Assembly (NCBI GenBank): GCA_021846685.1 | Contig: JAJZWL010000007.1 | Coordinates: 1-40,721 of the forward strand | DNA: 40,721 nucleotides | DNA from: a bacterium | GTDB lineage: Bacteria > Patescibacteriota > Dojkabacteria > JAKAPS01 > JAJZLI01 | Reading direction: 5' to 3' | Shown here: in pieces, positions 17,207 to 25,756 of the stretch | Layout: each line of letters starts with the position of its first letter | Position numbering within the stretch: position 1 is the stretch's first letter | Position numbers and translations under genes: made by a program | The notes under the pieces: generated by a model | Told to the model about the DNA's origin: nothing | What the model saw: only the letters and a program-made list of their open reading frames with translations | Databases searched by the model: none

Positions 17207-18085
17207 ATGATATTATATATACTTATGGGAGGAATTTTTTTTCTATTAATGTATTCTTTACTTTTAGGTGTAATTCACGGAATTACGCCAGATGAGCATA
17301 CCTGGCCAATTACATTTAGCTATGCAATTGGAGCTTTCTCTACAAAAAAAGGTATATTTGTAGCCTTCCTATTTACCCTAGCCTTTACTGTACAAAGGGC
17401 GATAGCATCTGAAATAGTATATTTAGCTGTTATAAACGTAAAAATCTTTTATTCCATAAACGGATACATATATACAATAGTGGGTATAGCAATGCTAATA
17501 GCAGGGTTATATGTCATGAATAAGCGCAGTATACTTCATGTTGACCTATTTCCATCATCTTGGCTAGGGAAAAAACATACTCATGATACAACTGAGCATG
17601 TAAATGAGATTAAACCTTCTATGGCTTTAATCCATGGATTTATAGCAGGATGGGGATTTGGAGCATTTGCAATAATACTATATACAATAATAGTCCCTCA
17701 AATGCCTAATGCATATGTAGCATTTCTTCCTGGAGTAATGTTTGGACTAGGAACAATGGTTGTACAAGCTATATTTGGAGGATTTTTTGGTCGATGGATT
17801 AGAAAAATGAAACTTCCTGAGAAAAAAGGAATAGAAGTAGCCTCAAAAATTGCAGGGACTACACTTACTTATGGAGGTTTAGTGTTCATCCTAGGCGGAA
17901 TTATTACTCTAGCACTTCCTAAAATTGCTAACTTCTCTATAAATACAGGGATTAATGTAGGGAATCTCCATCATTTAGGTATAGGGTTTGTTATGGTAAC
18001 ATTCACAGTACTTGTAATAGGAATCGGTTCTCTAATTCACTTTGTAAGAGTAGTAAAAAAAGAATATGAAACAGATGGAAAATAA
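17207..18085 (+). CDS. NicO-like (nickel/cobalt family) or related polytopic membrane transporter
   Basis: Multiple TM segments with LGVIHGITPDEHTWP (HX4DH-like motif), His-rich loop KKHTHDTTEHVNE, and HGFIAGWGFGAFAIILYTIIVPQMP. Track start 17186 is TTG; ATG at 17207 preferred. Confidence 0.55.
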   Translation: MILYILMGGIFFLLMYSLLLGVIHGITPDEHTWPITFSYAIGAFSTKKGIFVAFLFTLAFTVQRAIASEIVYLAVINVKIFYSINGYIYTIVGIAMLIAGLYVMNKRSILHVDLFPSSWLGKKHTHDTTEHVNEIKPSMALIHGFIAGWGFGAFAIILYTIIVPQMPNAYVAFLPGVMFGLGTMVVQAIFGGFFGRWIRKMKLPEKKGIEVASKIAGTTLTYGGLVFILGGIITLALPKIANFSINTGINVGNLHHLGIGFVMVTFTVLVIGIGSLIHFVRVVKKEYETDGK

Positions 18086-18977
18086 AGATAAAGAAACTCT
18101 ACAAATAATAAAAAAAAACATTTATTCAAAAGGCTTTGATTCTTTAATAAATAAGAATAATATATCTAAAAGTAAAAGATCCTCAGTAATTGGGATTGGA
18201 GGATCTCATATTTATTTCTCTCTTCTCGAAGGACTTACAATTGTTAAAAGTTATAAAGAATCAATTGATTTTAAAGACAAAGAAAATTTTTTTGAAAACA
18301 TTATCTATCTATATAAAAATAAAGATTTTCAATCATCTAATACTTCTGTGATTTTTTCTTATCCATTTTTACCATATAAAAAAGGAGACCTAATTGACGG
18401 GAAATATATGAAAAATACAAAAATAACAAAAGTATTACCTTTTTCAGATGAGACATTTACACTCTCTGAAAAGTTAAATCATAATTTTAATATTTTAAAT
18501 GATGCAGTTGCTGTTAATTTATATAATCTGTATAAAAATAAGGACTATGACATACATATAGCAGCTATAGCAGGAACAGGGGTTAATATTTCATACACGA
18601 AAAATAACGAAATTTTAAATTCTGAATTTGGAAATATTAAAATACCTGAAAGTATGAATATGGAAGATATACTTAAAATATATAAAGAGGCTACATTTGA
18701 AAAAGTAATTACAGAACATTCACTAAAAAAAACAGCACGATTACACAAAATAGACCTTGAATATTTAAAAAAAATTTCGGCAAAAATATTTGCACTGGCC
18801 ATCCTCTCTTTTATAGAAGACAAAAAGAGTGCCTCTATATTGTTTCAAGGTTCTTTTATTTGCAAAGACAAGAAATACAGAGATCATGTCGTAAGAATAA
18901 TACACAAATATTATAAAGGAAAATTACATATTAATTATAATAACCTTTCAGATATAAAAGGAGCTTCTTTAATATAA
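18066..18977 (+). CDS. ASKHA-superfamily sugar-kinase-like protein, closest by eye to eukaryotic-type hexokinase
   Basis: IGIGGSHIYFSLLEG (phosphate-1-like), FSYPF, ILNDAVAVNLYNLYKNKDYDIHIAAIAGTGVNISY...EFGN (hexokinase LINDTVGTLxAxxYxDPxxxxGxIxGTGxNxxY...EYGxF), late ILFQGSFICKDKKYRDHV (DGSxYxxxPxF). Confidence 0.6.
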   Translation: MKQMENKDKETLQIIKKNIYSKGFDSLINKNNISKSKRSSVIGIGGSHIYFSLLEGLTIVKSYKESIDFKDKENFFENIIYLYKNKDFQSSNTSVIFSYPFLPYKKGDLIDGKYMKNTKITKVLPFSDETFTLSEKLNHNFNILNDAVAVNLYNLYKNKDYDIHIAAIAGTGVNISYTKNNEILNSEFGNIKIPESMNMEDILKIYKEATFEKVITEHSLKKTARLHKIDLEYLKKISAKIFALAILSFIEDKKSASILFQGSFICKDKKYRDHVVRIIHKYYKGKLHINYNNLSDIKGASLI

Positions 18978-18981
18978 GATT

Positions 18982-19794
18982 ATGAAAATTAAAGTTGAAG
19001 ATTTTAATTTGCAATATACACTTGAATCCGGACAATGCTTTAATTTTAATAAGGTATCTTACAATAAATACTCAGGAGTTATTAAAGATAAATTCATTAC
19101 AATAGAACAAGTAAACGATATTCTTAAAATAGACTCTTTTCCCAATATAAAAGAAATAGGGATTAGAGAGTATTTTAATCTGGATATAAATTATGAAAAT
19201 ATTTTAATACAACTTGCAAAAGACAATAATATATCTAAAATAATTGAAAAATATAGAGGATTAAGAGTTATTAATCAAGACGAATATGAATGTATGTTCT
19301 CATATATTATTTCTAGCTTTAATTCTATACAAAAAATAAAAAAAACTATTGCATACCTTTCTAAACACCTGGGAGAAAGAATAACAGGGGATGTATACTC
19401 CTTTCCTAATATAGAAAAATTAAAAAATGCTGATATAAAAATACTGAGAGAAGCCAAATTAGGATATAGAGATAAATATATAAAAGAAAGTGCTTTTAAA
19501 ATTATAAATGATAATATAGATATATATGATATTAAAAATTTGGATTATACTACAGCAAAAAAGAAACTGAAAGAATTTCCAGGAATAGGAGATAAAGTAG
19601 CAGATTGTACAATGCTATATTCAATGAATTTTCATAATGCATTCCCTATTGATACATGGATAAATAAGTATCTCACTTTCAATTTCAAGAATAATAAAGA
19701 AGGAAAAGAAATTCTACAGAAAAAATTTAACGGTTTCGCTGGATGGGCACAACTTTTTATTTTTACTGATATTAGATCTATTAAAAATATCTAA
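18982..19794 (+). CDS. ogg: 8-oxoguanine DNA glycosylase, OGG1-type HhH-GPD
   Basis: FNLQYTLESGQCFNF; EYECMFSYIISSFNSIQKIKKTIAYLSKHLGE; LKEFPGIGDKVADCTMLYSMNFHNAFPIDTWI (HhH, catalytic Lys in GDKVADC, Asp in PIDTW). Confidence 0.87.
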   Translation: MKIKVEDFNLQYTLESGQCFNFNKVSYNKYSGVIKDKFITIEQVNDILKIDSFPNIKEIGIREYFNLDINYENILIQLAKDNNISKIIEKYRGLRVINQDEYECMFSYIISSFNSIQKIKKTIAYLSKHLGERITGDVYSFPNIEKLKNADIKILREAKLGYRDKYIKESAFKIINDNIDIYDIKNLDYTTAKKKLKEFPGIGDKVADCTMLYSMNFHNAFPIDTWINKYLTFNFKNNKEGKEILQKKFNGFAGWAQLFIFTDIRSIKNI

Positions 19795-19876
19795 ATAAAA
19801 GATAAAAAAGAATTGATAAACCTCTTTAAATTAATAATACCTAAGCATAAAATAAATATAATGCGCACATATATAC

Positions 19877-19906
19877 TTGACAATAACTATAGGCCTGAAT
19901 TATAAT
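19877..19906 (+). promoter_or_regulatory. Sigma70-type promoter, predicted leaderless
   Basis: TTGACA (19877-19882), 18-nt spacer, TATAAT (19901-19906), then CCCGTT and ATG at 19913. Confidence 0.8.
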
Positions 19907-19912
19907 CCCGTT

Positions 19913-20560
19913 ATGATTGGAGAAGTATTAAATCCACCACATGAGCCAAGTACAAGCAGAAGAATTCTTACAGGACTCCTCTCTGCCACTACATTAGCTG
20001 CTGGAGTTGCATTGTATCACCCTAAAGCTCCTGCTGAAACACAAACAAAAGAAAATCCTCAAAATATGTCTGTTATTCCTACAGAATCTTCTCAAAATCC
20101 TACAACAAGTGAGTTAGGGTCAACATTAGCACCTTTTCTTATGCAAGATGAGCAAAATCCACAACTAAAAAATGGTATTCCGCTATTGTCACACTCCCAG
20201 GTATATATTCAAATAAATAAAAACAAGGATAATGGTCTCTACAATACTACAATATACACAGGAATTCCTCCAAAAGAATTTAAAACCATAAAAAATGCAT
20301 TACAGAACCCTTTAGACAAAGTTACTGTAAGAGATTTTGGTGTTACAGATGGTTCTGAAAATATCAATCTTTATTCTTCTAATGCCAAATTAATAAAAGT
20401 ACAAGATTCTCAATATATTATTGCGGCCAACTTTCCTAATAATAAAAATAATATAGGTTCAGAACTTATTAAAGAAAGTTTTACATCATATATAGCATTT
20501 AACATAGTCTCTTCAAAAGGGACAGATATAATGTCTGCATATTTCATACAAGCACCCTAA
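19913..20560 (+). CDS. Hypothetical protein with one N-terminal hydrophobic segment
   Basis: MIGEVLNPPHEPSTSRRILTGLLSATTLAAGVALYHP... Track start 19877 is a TTG inside the -35 element. Confidence 0.7.
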   Translation: MIGEVLNPPHEPSTSRRILTGLLSATTLAAGVALYHPKAPAETQTKENPQNMSVIPTESSQNPTTSELGSTLAPFLMQDEQNPQLKNGIPLLSHSQVYIQINKNKDNGLYNTTIYTGIPPKEFKTIKNALQNPLDKVTVRDFGVTDGSENINLYSSNAKLIKVQDSQYIIAANFPNNKNNIGSELIKESFTSYIAFNIVSSKGTDIMSAYFIQAP

Positions 20561-20587
20561 ATTATTATTGAGTATATTTAAATAACT

Positions 20588-21457
20588 TTATAAAATTTTT
20601 AAATCTCGAAGTAATATATATCCCTTAGTCCAATACACAGAACTGAATACTGACAGAAATGCAGATATATACAAAGCTATTACAAATCCTACTACCTCTG
20701 CTGTGATTCCTATAAATAAATTATGAGATATTAAAGACAAAGATACATTAACTATTAAAAAATCTATTGCTGATACAAAGATTAAGGACAAAATTATAAA
20801 AACTAAAAAATAAAAAGAGATTAATCTGAAATATCCAAATTTATTATTCCAGAAAGATTTATATGTTATTCTAATTGAATCTATAATATCTGTATTCTTA
20901 TCGATTATAAGTCTTACTCCTATAAATGAAAGAGCAAAAACAACTATAAAAGCAAATAGAAATACAAAAGCTATGAAAATATTTAATACCGGAATAGATG
21001 AAAGTATAATACTAAATAATATTAAAAAAACAACAGAAACAGCTATAACAATAATATAATAAACAAAATAATATATAATATATTCTTTCCATTTTTCTTT
21101 TCCTCCATTCCATACCTCAGTAAAACTTTCTTTTTTTTGAGAATTAAGAATATAGTTTATTAATGCTGTAGAAGAAAAAGAGTTTAAAAAAATAGACAAT
21201 AACAATAATATAAATAATACTAAACCTATTATAGCTGCCTCATTTGCATGAGAAATAAGGATCTTTGTTAAATGAGTAATGTATTCTTTTTTGACAGTTG
21301 TAGGAATCTTAATATTATAATAATGAAGTATAAAAGTAAGAGAGGTTATTAATACAGAAATAATCCCTAGATAAAACACATTAATATTTTCAAAAAATAT
21401 TAAAACTGCGTCTTTTGAAATTGAAAATAATTTATTAAAAGAAAAATCATCCATCAT
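20588..21457 (-). CDS. Polytopic membrane protein of unknown function
   Basis: Several long hydrophobic segments (YIIYYFVYYIIVIAVSVVFLILFSIIL, LISFYFLVFIILSLIFVSAI). Confidence 0.7.
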   Translation of the reverse strand: MMDDFSFNKLFSISKDAVLIFFENINVFYLGIISVLITSLTFILHYYNIKIPTTVKKEYITHLTKILISHANEAAIIGLVLFILLLLSIFLNSFSSTALINYILNSQKKESFTEVWNGGKEKWKEYIIYYFVYYIIVIAVSVVFLILFSIILSSIPVLNIFIAFVFLFAFIVVFALSFIGVRLIIDKNTDIIDSIRITYKSFWNNKFGYFRLISFYFLVFIILSLIFVSAIDFLIVNVSLSLISHNLFIGITAEVVGFVIALYISAFLSVFSSVYWTKGYILLRDLKIL

Positions 21458-21546
21458 ACTTATTATTATACATTATGAATGGGTGGATTTATACATACCT
21501 GTAAATTACATAGTTATATAAATTTAGATTATTCTACTTTTATTAT

Positions 21547-21831
21547 CTAGTGTTTATGTATTAATTCTTCTTTTACTTTCTCATCTAAAAAGATTTTTAC
21601 TAATGATTGATAAGGAACATCTTTCTTATTTGCTATCTCTTTAAGATTATCTAATAACATCTGGGGAATCCTTATAGTCATAGTCTTTGTTGAAGGTTTA
21701 AGATTAGAGAATGTTATATTCTGATATGCCTTACTCCAATCTATATATTCTGTACTATCATGAGTATTCCAAAATTCTCTCTCTTCTTCTTCATTTTTAA
21801 ATTGTGGTATTTGTCTTAATTTTTTATTCAT
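21547..21831 (-). CDS. brnA: BrnA-like CopG/RHH antitoxin
   Basis: EREFWNTHDSTEYIDWSKA..., MTIRIPQMLLDNLKEIANKKDVPYQSLVKIFLDEKV; overlaps the end of the BrnT-like gene. Confidence 0.85.
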   Translation of the reverse strand: MNKKLRQIPQFKNEEEEREFWNTHDSTEYIDWSKAYQNITFSNLKPSTKTMTIRIPQMLLDNLKEIANKKDVPYQSLVKIFLDEKVKEELIHKH

Positions 21832-22139
21832 AGTTTATTTATATTATTAAATATTAATCTTTCTTTTTTACTCTGATCTCTTGCAGATATTACTCTTATC
21901 TTATTATTCCTCTTTGTAAATACAATAAATAACAATCTATTATTCCCGGTAACCCCTAAAGCCTGAAATCTGATCTCTTTACTAGAATGATTTTTATCTT
22001 CATTAATAATTAATGGTTTATTATAAAATACTTCTTCACATTCCTTTATACTTACTCTATGCTTTAATTTATTTTTTAATAAATTACCTTCATCCCAATC
22101 AAAACCTTCAAATTTCTTAAAATCAAAACCTGTTCCCAT
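21828..22139 (-). CDS. brnT: BrnT-like toxin
   Basis: FDWDEGNLLKNKLKHRVSIKECEEVFYNKPLII...RFQALGVTGNNRLLFIVFTKRNNKIRVISARDQSKKER. Start moved from 22166 (inside promoter spacer) to ATG at 22139. Confidence 0.87.
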   Translation of the reverse strand: MGTGFDFKKFEGFDWDEGNLLKNKLKHRVSIKECEEVFYNKPLIINEDKNHSSKEIRFQALGVTGNNRLLFIVFTKRNNKIRVISARDQSKKERLIFNNINKL

Positions 22140-22148
22140 ATGTAAATT

Positions 22149-22177
22149 ATAGTACAATACATTCAATTAATTGTCAA
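22149..22177 (-). promoter_or_regulatory. Promoter of the BrnTA module
   Basis: TTGACA (22177-22172), 17-nt spacer, TACTAT (22154-22149), 9 nt to ATG at 22139. Confidence 0.7.
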
Positions 22178-22214
22178 TATTAATAAATATATATAAATAC
22201 CTTGTTTTCCTTAA

Positions 22215-22298
22215 ATTAATTCTTTATTAATTTTACAATCCTTCTACTCATATAAAACAATTTTCTGGTTCGATTAGTGCTACATTGAAGGAGAATTT
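22215..22298. repeat. Left copy of an ~80-bp direct repeat flanking the YafQ/DinJ module
   Basis: ttctttattaattttacaatccttctactcatataaaacaattttctggttcgattagtgctacattgaaggagaat; near-identical to 22959-23038. Confidence 0.75.
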
Positions 22299-22375
22299 TA
22301 TATTTTTGTTATATAATATTATTTATACACTTTATTTGAACCTGAGTGAGTGCCTAAAGCTAATAACTTTATTAC

Positions 22376-22606
22376 TTATTTGTTATTGTATTCCCATATT
22401 ATTCTTACATCTCCAGTCACCCAACTGCTCCAAACATTATCAAACTCTATACTATTTACTTTATAGGTCCTTAATGATGGATAATTTGGATTATTTGACA
22501 ATAGATTCAATGATTTTAAAATTCTTTTTTGAAGTAAGGTATTTCTTTTTGCAATCTTTCTATAATCTTTATTAAAACTAGAAGTAAAAATTAATTGATA
22601 CATCAT
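22376..22606 (-). CDS. YafQ/RelE-family mRNA interferase toxin
   Basis: MYQLIFTSSFNKDYRKIAKRN...LKSLNLLSNNPNYPSLRTYKVN...VWSSWVTGDVRIIWEYNNK: RelE-fold YafQ pattern. Confidence 0.88.
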   Translation of the reverse strand: MMYQLIFTSSFNKDYRKIAKRNTLLQKRILKSLNLLSNNPNYPSLRTYKVNSIEFDNVWSSWVTGDVRIIWEYNNK

Positions 22607-22914
22607 TTTACAATCTTATTCAAATATCTCTCTAATTCACCCTTATTTTTTGTATCTACAATAATACCTTTATCTGTTTTACCTTCTTCTATACTCTTCA
22701 TCTCTTCATCAGATAGAGGTACTGGATCGTATGATAAAGATAAATCAAATGGTATACTATTTTTATCTACTATTTGTTTAAAAAATATTGTTATTGCCTG
22801 AGAAGTTGTTAATCCTAATTCAGATAATATAGATTCAACCCTATCTTTTAAAGGTTTCTGAATCCTTATTTGGGTATTATCTTCTTTCTTTATACTTCTA
22901 TTATCCATAATCAT
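22603..22914 (-). CDS. RelB/DinJ-family antitoxin
   Basis: IRIQKPLKDRVESILSELGLTTSQAITIFFKQIVDKNSIPFDLS; overlaps the toxin start. Start at 22914 or 22908 preferred to 22938. Confidence 0.88.
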   Translation of the reverse strand: MIMDNRSIKKEDNTQIRIQKPLKDRVESILSELGLTTSQAITIFFKQIVDKNSIPFDLSLSYDPVPLSDEEMKSIEEGKTDKGIIVDTKNKGELERYLNKIVK

Positions 22915-22923
22915 AAATACATC

Positions 22924-22945
22924 ACAAATGTAATGCATTTGTCAA
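22924..22945 (-). promoter_or_regulatory. -35 region and palindromic operator candidate for YafQ/DinJ
   Basis: TTGACA (22945-22940) overlaps inverted repeat ACAAATG-taatg-CATTTGT (22924-22942). The -10 is weak. Confidence 0.5.
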
Positions 22946-22958
22946 TACAATTTCAATA

Positions 22959-23038
22959 AATTCTTTATTAATTTCACAGTCTTTCTACTCATATAAAATA
23001 GTTCTCTAGTGCGATTAGTACTACATTGGAGGAGAATG
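22959..23038. repeat. Right copy of the ~80-bp direct repeat flanking YafQ/DinJ
   Basis: ttctttattaatttcacagtctttctactcatataaaatagttctctagtgcgattagtactacattggaggagaat; see 22215-22298. Confidence 0.75.
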
Positions 23039-23357
23039 TATCGAATTGGATTATTCAATTTTAATATTTAAATAATTTCAAATCCTAAAACTTTTTTAAT
23101 ACAGGAAATATTTTATTTAAATCAGAACAAAAGAATATTATTGAGATAACAGATTCAATACAAAGAACTGTCAAAGAGAACGTTGTCAAACAAAAACTTT
23201 CCTTGGACAGGAGTTTTTCCTAATCTTACTGCATTACATACAGAAGTTCCTTCTGAGCTACCTATAAAATTTATTCTGAATTTATATCCAAAGTCCAGAA
23301 TGTATGTGACGAATACAAAAGATCGACTTCTATTGTTAAAAGTACTAACATTTAAAT

Positions 23358-23630
23358 ATGAAAACTATAACTGCAAAAGAATTTCAACGTAACCATGCAT
23401 CTATTGTTAAAGAGGTGGCTAATGGTCACAAATATGAAGTTACCTTCCATCGCAAACCTATTATCGAGCTGATACCAAAATTTAAGAAAACAACCAAGGA
23501 TACTGAACCTGGAAGTCATTCAGCATTAGTTAAGTCTCTGAGTTATACACGGCCTGTTAAAGGTGATCTTTATGATCTACCATATAAGCAGTTACGAAAA
23601 AATTTGTTAAATCAAAAATATGGCAAATGA
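23358..23630 (+). CDS. Phd/YefM-family antitoxin
   Basis: MKTITAKEFQRNHASIVKEVANGHKYEVTFHRKPIIELIPKF. Confidence 0.85.
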   Translation: MKTITAKEFQRNHASIVKEVANGHKYEVTFHRKPIIELIPKFKKTTKDTEPGSHSALVKSLSYTRPVKGDLYDLPYKQLRKNLLNQKYGK

Positions 23631-24019
23631 ATTTGTGTTTATAGATACTAAATATACTCATGGAGTTATTATTTCATCGTTCCAATTACAATATGGTGTT
23701 AACTGCAGTAATATCAATACCTGAATAGTCTATAGTTTGCACATCAATATTATCTCTTTCTACCTTACTATACTTTATAGAATCACAAAAATATGATAAA
23801 GAAATTGCCCACAGTTTTATGAAAGGATACAAAATATTGGATATGGACAATAGGGATTACAAGTGGACTGAGACCAACGACCAAGGAGACTTTGAGGATG
23901 CTCTACAAGTAGCATGTGCCAGGCGCCACAACTGTTCATACTTACTAACACTTGATAAAAAATTCAGCAATATGTATGGCAAGTATTTATCAATCCACAC
24001 AATTATGGAGAGTGAGTGA
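23620..24019 (+). pseudogene. Decayed PIN-domain toxin partner of the Phd antitoxin
   Basis: Overlapping start MANEFVFIDTKYTHGVIISSF... stops early. PIN C-terminal part reappears at 23819-24019 (DFEDALQVACARRHNCSYLLTLDKKFSNMYGKYLSIHTI). Confidence 0.7.
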
Positions 24020-24079
24020 TAGTGATAAAATTCAGAAAAAGTGTAGGTACCCCGTAAACTGTAATATAATTCTAAAACA

Positions 24080-24340
24080 AGGTAGAATAACTAAGATACT
24101 AGAACAAACTAAAAAACCACAAGGGATGTTATCTCTATTCCCTGCCTCTGTTCATCAATATCACAATTCAAATAGAGAGTATCTTCTTTATTATTTTTTT
24201 AATTTTCTTGAATATAACTTACTAATGTAGTTCCCCCAACTTGGCCTTGCTCCAAGTACAATAATAGCCCTGTTTTCTTTAAGTAAGTCTTTAAAAAACA
24301 AATTTTCGTAATAATCTCGGTACCATACGAGGAATTACCC
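24080..24340 (-). pseudogene. Relic of a DUF4143-type AAA ATPase N-terminus
   Basis: Reverse strand reads, with frame changes, MVPRLLRKF../YYENLFFKDLLKENRAIIVLGARP(frameshift)QVGGTTLV...SKLYSRKLKK*...DTLYLNCDIDEQRQ. Confidence 0.55.
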
Positions 24341-24502
24341 AATATGAGTCTTGTCTACAAGAAAATAACATTAAAATATGGATAAGAAATAAAAACCTCT
24401 TTATAAAAGGTATCATTTCAATTTAACTATAAAGCTCACATTATAATGTACAATAAATATTAATTATTTAAGATAATTCCTCAATACATTGATTTTCTAA
24501 AA

Positions 24503-24531
24503 TTGACAGAATATGATACAATTCATTATCT
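24503..24531 (+). promoter_or_regulatory. Promoter of rpoD, predicted leaderless
   Basis: TTGACA (24503-24508), 17-nt spacer, TTATCT (24526-24531), 6 nt to ATG at 24538. Confidence 0.65.
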
Positions 24532-24537
24532 GAAAGT

Positions 24538-25665
24538 ATGGTTCAAACAAAAAAAATAAAAAATAATTCACTAACAGAGACACTTATTGAAAAGGCTAAA
24601 TTAAAAGGTTTTCTTACTGAAGAAGATATACTTAATAATATAACCTTTATAGAAAATGAGATCGATATGTTAGACTCTCTTTTTATTAGACTAGAAGAGG
24701 AAAATTTAGACCTGATCTACGATGAAGATAGGCCTAAAGAAACAACTCCTACAACTAAAAAATCTAATAAAAAAGAAGTTCTCTCCCTAGAGGAAAAAAT
24801 TAAAATACTTAGAAGCATTCAAGCAAATATTGACTCTGATCCAATTAGGGCATATCTACAAGAAATAGGTAAAATACCTCTATTAACAGGACCTGAGGAA
24901 GTAATTCTGGCAAAAAGAATTAAAAAGGGAGATAAGAAAGCAAAAGAATATCTTACTACTTCAAATTTAAGATTAGTTGTTTCTATTGCAAAAAAATGGG
25001 CAAGAAAAGGAAGTTTAGACTTACTAGATCTTATTCAAGAAGGAAACTTAGGATTAATGAGAGCTGTAGATAAATTTGACTACCGAAAAGGATATAAATT
25101 TTCTACTTATGCAACTTGGTGGATAAGACAAGCTATAACAAGAGCTATTGCTGACCAAGAAAGAACTATTAGAGTTCCTGTCCATATGATTGAAACCATT
25201 CATCAAATGCAAAAAGTAAGAGGAAAATTAGCTATTGAACTTCAAAGAAATCCTAAACCTGAGGAAATTGCGGCTTCAATGGGAAAAACTGTCGAACAGG
25301 TACAAGAGATTATAAAAATATCTCAATACCCTACATCTCTATCTACACCAGTTGGAGATGATAATTCTAATACAATAGCAGATTTTATCCCAGATGAAGA
25401 TAATCCAAGACCTTCAGATATAGCAAGTAGAGATTATCTTAAAAAGCAAATACAAGAAGTTTTAATGACCCTTTCAGATAGAGAACGAAAAGTAATTGAA
25501 CTTAGATTTGGACTTCAAGATGGAGTTGCTAGAACTTTAGAAGAAGTAGGAAGAGAATTTAAAGTAACAAGAGAAAGAATAAGACAAATAGAAAGTAAGG
25601 CCTTAAAAAAACTAAAAAACAAAGAGGTAGAAAAATTACTTACAGATTATAGGGAAATAAATTAA
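24538..25665 (+). CDS. rpoD: RNA polymerase primary sigma factor (sigma-70)
   Basis: [135 protein letters not shown]. Confidence 0.97.
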   Translation: MVQTKKIKNNSLTETLIEKAKLKGFLTEEDILNNITFIENEIDMLDSLFIRLEEENLDLIYDEDRPKETTPTTKKSNKKEVLSLEEKIKILRSIQANIDSDPIRAYLQEIGKIPLLTGPEEVILAKRIKKGDKKAKEYLTTSNLRLVVSIAKKWARKGSLDLLDLIQEGNLGLMRAVDKFDYRKGYKFSTYATWWIRQAITRAIADQERTIRVPVHMIETIHQMQKVRGKLAIELQRNPKPEEIAASMGKTVEQVQEIIKISQYPTSLSTPVGDDNSNTIADFIPDEDNPRPSDIASRDYLKKQIQEVLMTLSDRERKVIELRFGLQDGVARTLEEVGREFKVTRERIRQIESKALKKLKNKEVEKLLTDYREIN

Positions 25666-25756
25666 CCTTGCACTTTCCCCTAAATAAATAAATAATATAG
25701 ACAAAAGAGACTAAATATGTTAAAAGAGAGCATATTATTTATTAATAACCTATATT

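Noticed and set aside
22275-22298. GGTTCGATT in the left direct repeat resembling a tRNA T-loop
   Set aside because: The right repeat copy has GTGCGATT and there is no cloverleaf context.
22285-22575. 96-aa plus-strand ORF and 22595-22801 plus-strand ORF
   Set aside because: Both lie antisense to the well-supported YafQ/DinJ genes.
23183-23392. 69-aa ORF upstream of the Phd antitoxin
   Set aside because: No recognisable family and runs into the Phd start; probably remnant sequence.
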